Part shown: piece by piece, positions 1 through 8,040 of the stretch
Numbering within the stretch: position 1 is the stretch's first letter
How the letters are laid out: every line of letters begins with the position of its first letter
Assembly: GCF_029667115.1 (NCBI RefSeq)
Contig: NZ_JARUIU010000006.1
Coordinates: 80,051-144,050, forward strand
Length of the DNA: 64,000 nt
Source of the DNA: Jeotgalibacillus sp. ET6
GTDB taxonomy: Bacteria > Bacillota > Bacilli > Bacillales > Jeotgalibacillaceae
Reading direction: 5' to 3'
Program-made: the position numbers and the translations under genes
The notes under the pieces: model-generated
Told to the model about the DNA's origin: nothing
Seen by the model: the letters and a program-made list of their open reading frames with translations, nothing else
Database searches by the model: none

Positions 1-1
1 G

Positions 2-301
2 GCACTTTCCATGGCTGACCTAACCGGAAGTACATTTACCGTCAGCAATGCAGGTCCGCTTGGAGGAAGTATAGGAGCAACCCCCATTTTGAATTACCCG
101 GAATCAGCCCTAATGGCGTTTCACAAAATTAAAAAAAGACCGATGGTAAATGCAAAAGATGAAATTGTCATACGATCTATGATGAATATTTCAATGACAT
201 ATGACCATCGGATTATAGACGGAGGAAGTGCTGTTATGTTTACGAATCGATTTGCTGAGCTGATTGAACAGCCCATTTCCATGATGGTTGAGCTTACGTA
301 A
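2..301 (+). CDS. 2-oxo acid dehydrogenase E2 (dihydrolipoamide acyltransferase), C-terminal part
   Basis: Only the last ~99 residues of the acyltransferase catalytic domain are in the window; the lipoyl and E3-binding domains lie upstream. The E2 core transfers an acyl group from lipoamide to CoA in a pyruvate-, branched-chain- or acetoin-dehydrogenase-type complex. The C-terminal motif YDHRIIDGG matches the HRxxDG catalytic signature (His and Asp of the acetyltransferase site), and FTVSNAGPLGG matches the usual FTxSNxGxxG block. The stop codon overlaps the ATG of the next E3 gene (taATG), so the two are translationally coupled. Substrate cannot be told from this fragment. The neighbouring tyrosine operon suggests an aromatic or branched-chain keto acid, but that is only inference. 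Confidence 0.9.
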   Translation, partial: ALSMADLTGSTFTVSNAGPLGGSIGATPILNYPESALMAFHKIKKRPMVNAKDEIVIRSMMNISMTYDHRIIDGGSAVMFTNRFAELIEQPISMMVELT

Positions 302-1725
302 TGGTCGTAGGGGAAATTGCAGAAGAAAAAGATGTTGTGGTGATCGGAGGAGGTCCGGGTGGGTACCAGGCTGCAATACGGGCCGCTCAGCTGGGAAGAA
401 AAGTGACACTGATTGAAAAAGAAAATGTAGGAGGCGTATGCTTATTTACTGGCTGCATACCTTCTAAACTATTTGCTGAGGCGGGTAAGAAAAGAAGTTC
501 TCTGAACTCTTTATCAAGATTAGGAATAGCGGTACGTGAAGATTCATTTGATTTATCTGTTTTGCAAAGCACAAAGCAGAAAGTGATAGCGCAGCTCCAA
601 AGCGGAATCGAAAAACTGATTCATGAAAACAGGATTGAACGGATAAAAGGCTCTGCATATTTTTTAGCCAATGACAGGATTGGAGTCGAAAGCGGTCATA
701 CCTTTTCTATTTTCAGATTCTCATCCGCCATCATTGCAGCAGGCTGCTCAATAGCCGGCACCAAAGAATCGGAAGATCACCGGTTATTAGATTATGAATC
801 TATTTATGCCCTGCAGGAAGTTCCTAAGCATCTTGCGGTCATTGGGGATGATTATCTTGCACTCGAAGCCGCTTCTTCGTTTCAGCAGCTTGGCGCAAAA
901 GTCACGTTAGTAGTGGAAAAGGAAGATTTTCATTTTGAAGCTTCTATTAATAAGGAGTTAAAACGAATTTTCAAAAAAAGAAATATTAAAATGCATTTTA
1001 ATCAAAAAGTTCAGCAGATAGATTCAAATGAGGAGGAGATTAAGATTGTGTTGGAAGGAGAAGATGGACAAACGTCTTCTCTTCTGGCGTCACACATGGT
1101 GAAAGCTGCTTCCCGAGAACCGAATAGCTTTCATCTTGGTGCAGATCGGTTAAAAATGAAGACAGGAAAAAACGGTCATATCCTCATAAACGATGCCTGT
1201 CAAACGTCTATAGAGGGGATATATGCAGTAGGGGATATTACAGAAGGTCCTGCGCTCGCCGTTAAAGCCATCAAACAGGGGAAAGTCGCAGCTGAAGTAA
1301 TTGCAGGCTGCAGCGCTGAATATGACGGCAGATTCTTACCGCTGATCCTTCACACCAATCCGCCTGTTTCAAGCTGTGGTCTGACAGAGGATGAAGCAAA
1401 GGAAATGTATAAAAATAGTAGAACCGCTTCGTTTCCTCTGGCTGCACTGGGAATTTCCGCTGTAACAGGAAACAGGGAAGGAATGGTGACAGTCATCATT
1501 GATGAAGCCACAGATGTTTTACTGGGACTCCATGCAATTGGTGAAGGGGCCGTGGAGCTTGCCGCATCAAGTGTGCTTGCTCTTGAAATGGCAGGCCGTA
1601 CAGAAGATCTGACATTTGGACTTTATGCACATCCGAGTGTAAGCGAGGGCTTATTAGAAGCAGTTGAAGCATTAACAGGTAAATCGATTCATCTTGCCGC
1701 AGGACAATCCAAAATTAACGTATAG
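301..1725 (+). CDS. dihydrolipoamide dehydrogenase-like flavoprotein (E3), divergent
   Basis: 474-aa pyridine-nucleotide disulfide oxidoreductase that would reoxidise lipoamide of the E2 encoded just upstream. The N-terminal FAD motif GGGPGG (about residues 17-22) and the redox disulfide CLFTGC (CX4C) followed by IPSK are intact. The second FAD motif (YAVGDI) and the C-terminal HPSVSE (catalytic His and Glu of the dimer interface) are also present. The central NAD-binding loop reads VIGDDYLALE where E3 enzymes normally have GGGYIGxE, so the GxGxxG glycines are partly lost. That makes this a diverged E3 whose cofactor use is uncertain. The start ATG overlaps the E2 stop codon. It is 38 bp ahead of hpd on the same strand, so the catabolic genes may be co-transcribed. 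Confidence 0.85.
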   Translation: MVVGEIAEEKDVVVIGGGPGGYQAAIRAAQLGRKVTLIEKENVGGVCLFTGCIPSKLFAEAGKKRSSLNSLSRLGIAVREDSFDLSVLQSTKQKVIAQLQSGIEKLIHENRIERIKGSAYFLANDRIGVESGHTFSIFRFSSAIIAAGCSIAGTKESEDHRLLDYESIYALQEVPKHLAVIGDDYLALEAASSFQQLGAKVTLVVEKEDFHFEASINKELKRIFKKRNIKMHFNQKVQQIDSNEEEIKIVLEGEDGQTSSLLASHMVKAASREPNSFHLGADRLKMKTGKNGHILINDACQTSIEGIYAVGDITEGPALAVKAIKQGKVAAEVIAGCSAEYDGRFLPLILHTNPPVSSCGLTEDEAKEMYKNSRTASFPLAALGISAVTGNREGMVTVIIDEATDVLLGLHAIGEGAVELAASSVLALEMAGRTEDLTFGLYAHPSVSEGLLEAVEALTGKSIHLAAGQSKINV

Positions 1726-1763
1726 ATAGAATAAATAAAATTAACGAGTTGGAGGAATTTAAA

Positions 1764-2879
1764 ATGAAAAAAGAATCCATTTCAATGAATCAGCAGGTTA
1801 ATGACTTTTTTCCGGTTAAAGATGTTGATTATCTTGAAATCTATACGGGAAATGCAAAACAATCCGCCCACTTTTTTTGTACCGCATTTGGTTTTAAAAT
1901 GACAGCCTACTCGGGTCTTGAAACAGGCAATCGAGAAACCGTGTCTTATGTATTGCAGCAAAAAAAAGTGCGCCTGGTCATCACCGGATCCTTAACAGAC
2001 TCATCTGACACAGCCGCCTTTGTCAAAAAACACGGAGACGGCGTACGTGATATTGCGCTTACAATGGATAATGTTGAAAGTGCATACAAAGAAGCGGTCT
2101 CAAGAGGGGCAATTCCTATAAAAGAGCCATACGAAGTGGAAGATCAGTATGGAAAAGTAAGGAAAGCGGTTATCGGAACATACGGAGATACCGTTCACAC
2201 CCTAATTGAGCGCACCGGTTATCAGGGGGTTTTTCTTCCTGGTTTTGAACCGTACGAATCTTCTATCCCGGTGAAAGATGCCGGAATTATTGCCGTAGAT
2301 CATGTGGTTGGAAACGTGGAGAGAATGCAGGAATGGACCTCTTACTACGAAAAAGTAATGGGCTTTAAGGAAATGCGTCATTTTACAGATGCAGATATCA
2401 GCACGGAGTATTCATCTCTAATGTCAAAAGTAATGCACAATGGAGGAAGAATTAAATTTCCAATTAATGAACCGGCAGAGGGCAAGCGGAAATCTCAAAT
2501 TCAGGAATATCTTGAATTTTTCAATGGTCCAGGCGTTCAGCACCTTGCTATTTTAACGGAAGATATCGTGACAACAGTCGGCATCCTGAAACAAAATGGC
2601 GTAGAATTTTTAAATACTCCTGCGTCCTATTATGAAACGCTGAGCGAACGGGTTAAGGACATTGATGAAGAAATTGAAAAACTGAAGGAACTGAATATTT
2701 TAGTAGATGGAGATGACGAAGGCTATCTTCTGCAAATTTTCACGAAGCCGATTGTCGACCGTCCTACAGTATTCATCGAAGTCATTCAGCGAAAGGGAGC
2801 TAGAGGATTTGGGGAAGGAAATTTTAAAGCTCTATTTGAATCGATTGAGCGGGAACAGGAAAGAAGAGGGAACTTGTAA
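1764..2879 (+). CDS. hpd: 4-hydroxyphenylpyruvate dioxygenase
   Basis: Converts 4-hydroxyphenylpyruvate to homogentisate with O2 and Fe(II), the committed step of tyrosine catabolism. The 371-aa protein has the two-VOC-domain layout of HPPD. The C-terminal domain shows the metal triad: His in AVDHV (about residue 180), His in GVQHLAI (about 263) and Glu in VFIEVIQR (about 342). The ATG at 1764 is chosen because GGAGG at 1751-1755 lies 8 nt before it; the reading frame opens earlier only at a TTG inside that site. It is first of four co-directional genes (flavin reductase, FAH-family hydrolase, homogentisate dioxygenase) that make a recognisable tyrosine degradation operon. Confidence 0.96.
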   Translation: MKKESISMNQQVNDFFPVKDVDYLEIYTGNAKQSAHFFCTAFGFKMTAYSGLETGNRETVSYVLQQKKVRLVITGSLTDSSDTAAFVKKHGDGVRDIALTMDNVESAYKEAVSRGAIPIKEPYEVEDQYGKVRKAVIGTYGDTVHTLIERTGYQGVFLPGFEPYESSIPVKDAGIIAVDHVVGNVERMQEWTSYYEKVMGFKEMRHFTDADISTEYSSLMSKVMHNGGRIKFPINEPAEGKRKSQIQEYLEFFNGPGVQHLAILTEDIVTTVGILKQNGVEFLNTPASYYETLSERVKDIDEEIEKLKELNILVDGDDEGYLLQIFTKPIVDRPTVFIEVIQRKGARGFGEGNFKALFESIEREQERRGNL

Positions 2880-2977
2880 AGCAGCTGCATGATAGGGAAA
2901 CCATTAAAAGATCTTTTCTTTTGCAGAATTTATTTCAAAACAACCTCAATTATCGTGAACGAAAGGTGGAGAACCGG

Positions 2978-3601
2978 ATGGATTTTATGCCAAATGAAAT
3001 GAAGTGGAAAGAGGCCTATAAAGTAATGATTGGCTCCATCCTGCCAAGACCTATTGCTTTTGTATCAAGCATGAATAAAGATGGAATTGCAAACCTGGCA
3101 CCCTTTAGTTTTTTTACAGCAATCTCCGCGGATCCCATGATGGTCTGTTTTTCTCCGATGCGGAATGGGGAGGACGGATCAAAAAAAGACACGTTGATCA
3201 ATATAGAGGAAACAGGAGAATTTGTGATAAATATTGTGAGTGAAAGTTTTTCCGAAAAAATGAATCACTGCGCCATTAATTATTTACCGGAGGAAGATGA
3301 ATTTATTAAAGCAGGTTTGACGAAAAGTTCAAGTCGCTCGGTTCAGCCGCCCCGTGTTAAAGAAAGCCTGATTCATATGGAATGTATAAAGAATCAAATC
3401 CTGCACTTCGGTGATCACCCCGGTGCAGGAAGCCTGGTGATAGGCGAAGTAATTACGATTCAGATCGATGATTCTCTCCTGAATGAGGGCAGAATTAATG
3501 CTCAGGAGCTAAAGCCGATTGGAAGATTGGCCGGTCAGCTTTATACGAGACCTATGACGGATACTTTTGAACTAATTCGCCAAAAAATTGATAAGAGGTG
3601 A
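2978..3601 (+). CDS. flavin reductase-like domain protein (FMN-binding split barrel)
   Basis: 207-aa protein of the flavin reductase-like family (DIM6/NTAB type). Members bind FMN and either supply reduced flavin to monooxygenases or act as flavin-dependent oxidoreductases. The family blocks SILPRPIAFVSS and ANLAPFSFF near the N-terminus are clear, as is GEVITIQID toward the end. The ATG at 2978 has AAGGTGGA 7 nt upstream; the frame also has an in-frame TTG at 2921 without a ribosome site. It lies between hpd and the FAH-family gene with 4 bp to the next start, so it is part of the operon. Its exact role in tyrosine breakdown is not defined by sequence. Confidence 0.85.
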   Translation: MDFMPNEMKWKEAYKVMIGSILPRPIAFVSSMNKDGIANLAPFSFFTAISADPMMVCFSPMRNGEDGSKKDTLINIEETGEFVINIVSESFSEKMNHCAINYLPEEDEFIKAGLTKSSSRSVQPPRVKESLIHMECIKNQILHFGDHPGAGSLVIGEVITIQIDDSLLNEGRINAQELKPIGRLAGQLYTRPMTDTFELIRQKIDKR

Positions 3602-3605
3602 AAAC

Positions 3606-4529
3606 ATGAAGTGGATAAGTTTTCGCCTCCCCAATGGTATGGTAAAAGCCGGCTGGATTCATCAGGACCAATATGCAATTGATATGAACGAACTCTCAAA
3701 AGGTGCCCTCCCATCAACGATCCTGGAGTTTCTTCAGGATCAGGAGCGGTATATGGAATTGGTAGAAAAATGGAGAGATACTCCGATTGAAACTGACGGA
3801 GTTTATTCTTTGAGTGAGGTAACGCTTATGGCGCCTCTGCCAAATCCTCTGAGTTTTAGAGACTTTTACTCTTTTGAACAGCATGTAAAACGTTCACGGG
3901 AAAGAAGAGGACTCGAGATGATTCCGGAGTGGTACAGGTTTCCTGCATTCTATTTTTCGAACCATTTAGCTATTAAAGGACCAGGTGAAGTCATACTTTT
4001 TCCTGAAAGCAGCGAACTGGACTATGAGCTTGAAATTGCATGCGTAATTGGAAAAAAGGGATCTGCTATATCCTCCGATCACGCATCCAATTATATCTTC
4101 GGTTTTTGCATTATGAATGACTGGAGCGCACGTGATTTACAGCGGGAGGAGATGAAAGTGGGGCTTGGTCCGGCTAAAGGGAAAGACTTTGCAACATCAA
4201 TAGGCCCGTATATCGTAACGCTGGATGAAGTGAACGAAATGAAAAACGGTCACATTGAATTAAAAATGGAAGCGTTTGTTAACGGTAAACAGCTGTCCTC
4301 AGGGAATACAAGGGATCTCTATTATTCGTTTGGAGATATGATTGAACGGGCCTCTGCAGGTGTGACACTCTATCCCGGAGAAATTATAGGTTCGGGAACG
4401 GTAGGAACGGGATGCCTTCTTGAACTTGGCAGGGAGGTTCACCCCTGGTTGAAGGAAGGGGATGAAGTATCTTTGACCATCGAAGGACTTGGAACGCTGA
4501 CAAACAAAATTGGAAGTGGAAAAGGGTGA
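3606..4529 (+). CDS. fumarylacetoacetate hydrolase family protein
   Basis: 307-aa FAH-fold hydrolase, the expected last enzyme of the homogentisate route (fumarylacetoacetate to fumarate and acetoacetate). Metal-ligand Glu/Asp motifs are visible: SELDYELEIACVIGK (about residues 137-151) and MNDWSARDLQ (about 172-181). The SFEQH segment carries the likely catalytic His. AGAGG of the preceding stop region is the ribosome site for ATG 3606. It is immediately upstream of hmgA (5-bp gap). No maleylacetoacetate isomerase gene is visible nearby. Related bacterial proteins hydrolyse other 2-oxo acid derivatives, so the assignment rests mainly on operon context. Confidence 0.88.
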   Translation: MKWISFRLPNGMVKAGWIHQDQYAIDMNELSKGALPSTILEFLQDQERYMELVEKWRDTPIETDGVYSLSEVTLMAPLPNPLSFRDFYSFEQHVKRSRERRGLEMIPEWYRFPAFYFSNHLAIKGPGEVILFPESSELDYELEIACVIGKKGSAISSDHASNYIFGFCIMNDWSARDLQREEMKVGLGPAKGKDFATSIGPYIVTLDEVNEMKNGHIELKMEAFVNGKQLSSGNTRDLYYSFGDMIERASAGVTLYPGEIIGSGTVGTGCLLELGREVHPWLKEGDEVSLTIEGLGTLTNKIGSGKG

Positions 4530-4533
4530 TTAG

Positions 4534-5688
4534 ATGTTTTACCGTCAACTTGGAAAGATTCCTCATAAACGCCATACGAAATTTACAAAAGAAGATGGTA
4601 CGCTTTTCCGTGAGCAGGTGATGGGAACAAAGGGGTTCAGCGGAACTCAGTCCATTCTCTATCATCATTTTATGCCGACTGAAGTTTCGAAAACCGAGTT
4701 AATAGGATCCTATCTGCCGGAATATGAAGAAATGGGGGTACTAAAACACCGTCATTTTTTAACCTCAAAGCTAAAACAAAAAGGAGATGCATTTTCCGCA
4801 AGAGACTACATTCTGGGAAATGATGATCTGCTAATCGGGATTATCCAGACATCTCAAGCGATGGATTCCTATTACAGAAACGGTGACGGAGATGAGATGT
4901 TATTTGTTCATTACGGAGAGGGAAAGATTGAAACGATGTTTGGAACGATTTCTTATCGGAAAGGCGATTACATTATTATTCCGATCGGCACAATATATCG
5001 GATTCTTCCAACTGAAAAAACGGAATCTAAATTTTTGCTGATTGAATCATTCAGTCAGCTGACAACTCCAAAAAGATATAGAAATGAATATGGCCAGCTG
5101 CTTGAGCACAGTCCGTTTTGCGAACGTGATATCCGGGGCCCTGAAGAGTTAGTAACCTTTGAAGAAAAAGGGTCCTATGAAGTAATGACAAAATCAAGAG
5201 GACATCTGCATAATCATGTATTAAATCACCATCCCCTGGACGTGGTGGGGTGGGATGGATGTTTGTATCCATGGGTTTTTAATGTGGAAGATTTTGAACC
5301 GATTACAGGAAGGGTTCATCAGCCGCCGCCTGTTCACCAGACGTTCGAGGGACATAATTTTGTTGTATGCTCATTTGTTCCAAGACTCTACGATTATCAT
5401 CCTGAGGCGATTCCTGCCCCGTATTATCACAGCAATGTAAACAGCGATGAGCTCCTTTACTATGTGGAAGGCAATTTTATGAGCAGAAAAGGAGTTGAAA
5501 TAGGTTCGATCACCCTTCATCCAAGCGGCATACCCCACGGACCTCATCCAGGAAAAACGGAGGCAAGCATCGGAAAAAAAGAAACGATGGAATTAGCTGT
5601 AATGATTGATACGTTTAAGCCCTTAAAAGTAGTGAAAAAAGCAAAGCACATAGAGGATCCACAGTACATGTATACATGGGTCGAGTAA
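4534..5688 (+). CDS. hmgA: homogentisate 1,2-dioxygenase
   Basis: Cupin-type Fe(II) dioxygenase that opens the ring of homogentisate to maleylacetoacetate. The 384-aa protein has the expected C-terminal iron site: His and Glu in YYHSNVNSDELLYYVEG (about residues 297-313) and a further His in HPSGIPHGPHPG (about 329-340). The N-terminus (FYRQLGKIPHKRHT) also resembles this family. It follows the FAH-family gene with a 5-bp gap and is the last gene of the operon, closed by an intrinsic terminator at 5696-5720. It is shorter than mammalian HGD (about 445 aa), as is usual for Gram-positive members. Confidence 0.94.
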   Translation: MFYRQLGKIPHKRHTKFTKEDGTLFREQVMGTKGFSGTQSILYHHFMPTEVSKTELIGSYLPEYEEMGVLKHRHFLTSKLKQKGDAFSARDYILGNDDLLIGIIQTSQAMDSYYRNGDGDEMLFVHYGEGKIETMFGTISYRKGDYIIIPIGTIYRILPTEKTESKFLLIESFSQLTTPKRYRNEYGQLLEHSPFCERDIRGPEELVTFEEKGSYEVMTKSRGHLHNHVLNHHPLDVVGWDGCLYPWVFNVEDFEPITGRVHQPPPVHQTFEGHNFVVCSFVPRLYDYHPEAIPAPYYHSNVNSDELLYYVEGNFMSRKGVEIGSITLHPSGIPHGPHPGKTEASIGKKETMELAVMIDTFKPLKVVKKAKHIEDPQYMYTWVE

Positions 5689-5695
5689 TCGAAGC

Positions 5696-5720
5696 AGAGC
5701 TGAAAAGCTCTCTTTTTTTT
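5696..5720 (+). terminator. intrinsic terminator of the tyrosine catabolism operon
   Basis: Hairpin AGAGCT-GAAA-AGCTCT followed by C and eight T residues, 8 bp after the hmgA stop codon. Confidence 0.9.
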
Positions 5721-5935
5721 GAATAAATATATAGGACTATAGACTTTTATTTAAAGGGTTGAAAAAAGAAAACTAATTTGCCTTGTGAAATGTGCTATAC
5801 TTAAATTAATGAGGGTGGGATGATTAGTAAATCTCATTCAGCCAAATTAGACAGAGCGGCTTATCGTACCAGACCGAAGATTAGCCTTATCGTTCAATTG
5901 CCCGGCAAATCTTATTAAAAATTGGAGGATGAACG
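5721..5935 (+). promoter_or_regulatory. leader region before a 56-aa ORF
   Basis: A possible -10 element TATACT occurs near 5800, giving a leader of about 130 nt ahead of the ATG at 5936, long for so small a gene. I recognise no known riboswitch in it. A short repeated phrase around gattag (5822-5826 and 5879-5884) was seen but no convincing hairpin with a T-run. Confidence 0.3.
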
Positions 5936-6106
5936 ATGAAAACATATAAAAACAAATTTATTGATGGAGAACAAGTACTGCTGAATGAAAAAGTTGTGAC
6001 AATAAAGCAGTGGTCCTACGTAGCGAATATGAAAAGATATTCTTATATTATACAGGAAGATTCAGCCACCTTTTACTTTGAAGAAGAGCTTAAAAAAATC
6101 CAATAA
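5936..6106 (+). CDS. 56-aa small protein of unknown function
   Basis: Short gene with a strong ribosome site (GGAGG at 5924-5928, 7 nt before ATG) and its own downstream terminator at 6109-6141, which makes it more than a chance reading frame. The product begins MKTYKNKFIDGEQVLL and ends FYFEEELKKIQ. It has no hydrophobic segment or cysteine and a mix of basic and acidic residues, with several Tyr in a central YSYII stretch. I do not recognise the family. It sits between hmgA and a convergent YeeE/YedE transporter with no sign of functional coupling to either. Confidence 0.6.
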   Translation: MKTYKNKFIDGEQVLLNEKVVTIKQWSYVANMKRYSYIIQEDSATFYFEEELKKIQ

Positions 6107-6108
6107 TA

Positions 6109-6141
6109 AAAAACTGCAGCCAACTTTGGACTGCAGTTTTT
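6109..6141. terminator. bidirectional intrinsic terminator
   Basis: Stem AAAAACTGCAG / CTGCAGTTTTT with an 11-nt loop; T-rich on both strands. It separates the 56-aa gene (+) from the convergent YeeE/YedE gene (-). Confidence 0.88.
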
Positions 6142-6146
6142 CTTTT

Positions 6147-7403
6147 TTAGCACATAGTATCTTTAGGTTTGGGATTTTTGAGACCGAATAATGGCCGAAT
6201 GAAAAGAGCAAGCGCGGTTCCAAGCAACGCCATGACTGCCCATACCCAGCCATGCAGACTGAAGGATGCAATACCGCCGAAATATGCTCCGATGTTGCAT
6301 CCAAACGCAAGTCTTGCTCCATAGCCCATTAATAGTCCACCTATAATTGAGCCTGCTGCGATACCTGGTTTAATTTTCTTAGGATTAAATGTTCCGGCAG
6401 CAGTCGCCGCAATAAATGCACCGAGGATAATACCAAAATTCATCACGCTCGTTGAGTCTGCTAAAACAGTCTGAGATAACTGAACGGCGTTTGCCCCCTG
6501 CCAGTAACCCCAGCTTGAAACATCAACTCCAACCATTTCAAGTGCTTTAGATCCCCATAGCGCAAATGCAGAAGTAATGCCCCATGGATTTCCACGCACC
6601 GTCAGCGTTAATGCGTTCAACACTGCCAGTACAATGGCTGCTGTTAGCAGGGGCCATGAACCTCTGAAAACTTTTTTCCAGCCGGTAGTCGTTGGCAATG
6701 GTTTCATAGGGGGAGGATTTCTCCGTTTTGCGAACTGTGACAATAAAAAGTAAATGATTCCAAAAAGGACCATTTGTACAGCCCATGCCCCAAAGAAGCC
6801 GAGGGAGGTGGATTCAGCCAGTGAAATTGGCGGCAACGCCCACGTTTCCTCCGTCCAAAAAGGAAGATGATAAGCCCCTAATACAGAACCGGCAATAAAA
6901 GCGAACAAGGTTAATATCATAGAAGACTGTCCGCCTCCAACCGTATATAAAGTCCCGGAGGCACATCCGCTTCCCAGCTGCATTCCAATACCGAAAATAA
7001 ATGCACCGAAAAGCACACTGACTCCAACAGGTGAAACGTATCCTGCAGGAGCGACTCCTGTAAAACTAAAACCTGTGCCTAATATAATCGCAAATAATGT
7101 AGATGCTACTGCAAGCATAACCATATGCGCCTGCAAGCCCTGTACATTACCTACTGCTGCCAGGCGTCTGAAGACAGAGGTAAACCCGAATCTTGCGTAT
7201 AATAAAGTAAGGCCCAATGCAATTCCAATTAAAAATAAAACCCCCTGTGTCCCGTTGGTCGTTAAGGTAATAATGGAAAATAAAATAATCGCTGCTACTA
7301 TACCTAAAAAGACCAAAGGCTTCTGAAGCGGTGGAAGTGAAGATACAATCGTGGTTGAGTGCTTCTTCATTAACTCTGGAGTCTCTGAAGCATGCTGTGT
7401 CAT
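6147..7403 (-). CDS. YeeE/YedE family sulfur-compound transporter (TsuA-like)
   Basis: 418-aa integral membrane protein with about ten hydrophobic helices. The family imports thiosulfate or related sulfur compounds, passing it along conserved membrane cysteines. Two hallmark motifs are visible: GSGCASGTLYTVGGGQ (about residues 145-160) and FGCNIGAYFGGI (about 370-381), each carrying the conserved Cys. The start is supported by GAGGGA a few nt upstream on the minus strand. No TusA-like partner or rhodanese lies next to it; the adjacent 56-aa ORF lacks the Cys-Pro motif of TusA. Whether the substrate is thiosulfate cannot be decided here. Confidence 0.88.
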   Translation of the reverse strand: MTQHASETPELMKKHSTTIVSSLPPLQKPLVFLGIVAAIILFSIITLTTNGTQGVLFLIGIALGLTLLYARFGFTSVFRRLAAVGNVQGLQAHMVMLAVASTLFAIILGTGFSFTGVAPAGYVSPVGVSVLFGAFIFGIGMQLGSGCASGTLYTVGGGQSSMILTLFAFIAGSVLGAYHLPFWTEETWALPPISLAESTSLGFFGAWAVQMVLFGIIYFLLSQFAKRRNPPPMKPLPTTTGWKKVFRGSWPLLTAAIVLAVLNALTLTVRGNPWGITSAFALWGSKALEMVGVDVSSWGYWQGANAVQLSQTVLADSTSVMNFGIILGAFIAATAAGTFNPKKIKPGIAAGSIIGGLLMGYGARLAFGCNIGAYFGGIASFSLHGWVWAVMALLGTALALFIRPLFGLKNPKPKDTMC

Positions 7404-7506
7404 ATATGTCCCTCATTTCCTAGTGATTTAATCGGTTTTAAATTTACCATACCTGCACATACAAGTCTATTAGAATGAATCCGCTTCTCAAAAAGATATT
7501 TTAAAC

Positions 7507-7550
7507 AAAAAAAAGACAGCTCGTCCAGCCAATGGGAGCGCGCCGTCTTC
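7507..7550 (-). terminator. intrinsic terminator for the 33-aa peptide gene
   Basis: Read on the minus strand: AAGAC ... GTCTT with an inner GAG/CTC pairing, followed by a run of eight T residues. Lies about 40 bp beyond the stop codon of the small ORF at 7587. Confidence 0.65.
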
Positions 7551-7586
7551 TTTATGTATGCTCTATTTTATTGGAGAAGTTTTTGA

Positions 7587-7688
7587 TCATAGGGCTGTAA
7601 CAAGTAGTAGAATGGAAGTAAGAATTCCAGTTCCGGCAAGTCCTGTTAAAATATCGGTTCTGTTATACTTAATTTTTTCTTCAAACAT
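7587..7688 (-). CDS. 33-aa small membrane peptide
   Basis: Minus-strand ORF with an excellent ribosome site (AAAGGAGG, 9 nt before ATG at 7688) and a terminator just downstream. The product is MFEEKIKYNRTDI followed by a single hydrophobic helix rich in Leu, Ile, Gly and Thr and ending VTAL. The charged N-terminus followed by one membrane span suggests a single-pass peptide with its N-terminus in the cytosol. Upstream there is a sigma-B-like promoter (7721-7746) back to back with that of csbD. No family is recognised. It could be a stress-induced membrane peptide; toxin-like or regulatory roles are speculation. Confidence 0.6.
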   Translation of the reverse strand: MFEEKIKYNRTDILTGLAGTGILTSILLLVTAL

Positions 7689-7720
7689 GTCGATCGTCCT
7701 CCTTTGTTGTATAGTACTCT

Positions 7721-7746
7721 TTACCTTTTTTACATCATCTATAAAC
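7721..7746 (-). promoter_or_regulatory. sigma-B-like promoter of the 33-aa peptide gene
   Basis: Minus strand GTTTAT - 14 nt - AGGTAA, compared with the sigma-B consensus GTTTAA - N12-15 - GGGTAT. The -10 is imperfect. It ends about 33 bp before the ATG at 7688. Confidence 0.4.
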
Positions 7747-7792
7747 GTTTTTTTCAAGATTTTATACTAGTATTATTGATATTTTTTTCTCC

Positions 7793-7818
7793 GTTTTAAG
7801 TGTCAATAAAGAGGGTAA
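7793..7818 (+). promoter_or_regulatory. sigma-B-like promoter of csbD
   Basis: GTTTTA (7793-7798) - 14 nt - GGGTAA (7813-7818), a close match to GTTTAA - N12-15 - GGGTAT. It lies about 39 bp before the csbD ATG. B. subtilis csbD is a known sigma-B-controlled gene, which supports the call. Confidence 0.7.
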
Positions 7819-7856
7819 ATGCAAGAATAGTACATAAATATAAGGAGGAATAAAAC

Positions 7857-8033
7857 ATGAGTGATAAAAAAGGATTGTCAGATAAAGTTAAAGGTGCCGT
7901 AAGCAAGGCTACTGGCGAGGTTAAAGATCAGGTGGGAAATGCTAAAAATGACCGCAGCATGCAGCGTGAAGGGAAAAAAGATAAAACCCAGGGTGATGTC
8001 CAGCGCGGTATAGGAAATCTTAAAGACAAATAG
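7857..8033 (+). CDS. csbD: CsbD family stress protein
   Basis: 58-aa hydrophilic, Lys/Gly/Asp-rich protein with the CsbD-family pattern: SDKVKGAVSKATGEVKDQVGN in the first half and QGDVQRGIGNLKDK at the C-terminus. CsbD proteins are small general-stress proteins of unknown biochemical activity. The ATG has AAGGAGG at 7842-7848, 8 nt upstream. A sigma-B-like promoter precedes it and a shortened copy of the interspersed repeat (8041-8117) supplies a terminator. The reading frame on the opposite strand across this gene is a shadow. Confidence 0.9.
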   Translation: MSDKKGLSDKVKGAVSKATGEVKDQVGNAKNDRSMQREGKKDKTQGDVQRGIGNLKDK

Positions 8034-8040
8034 TAAAGCA

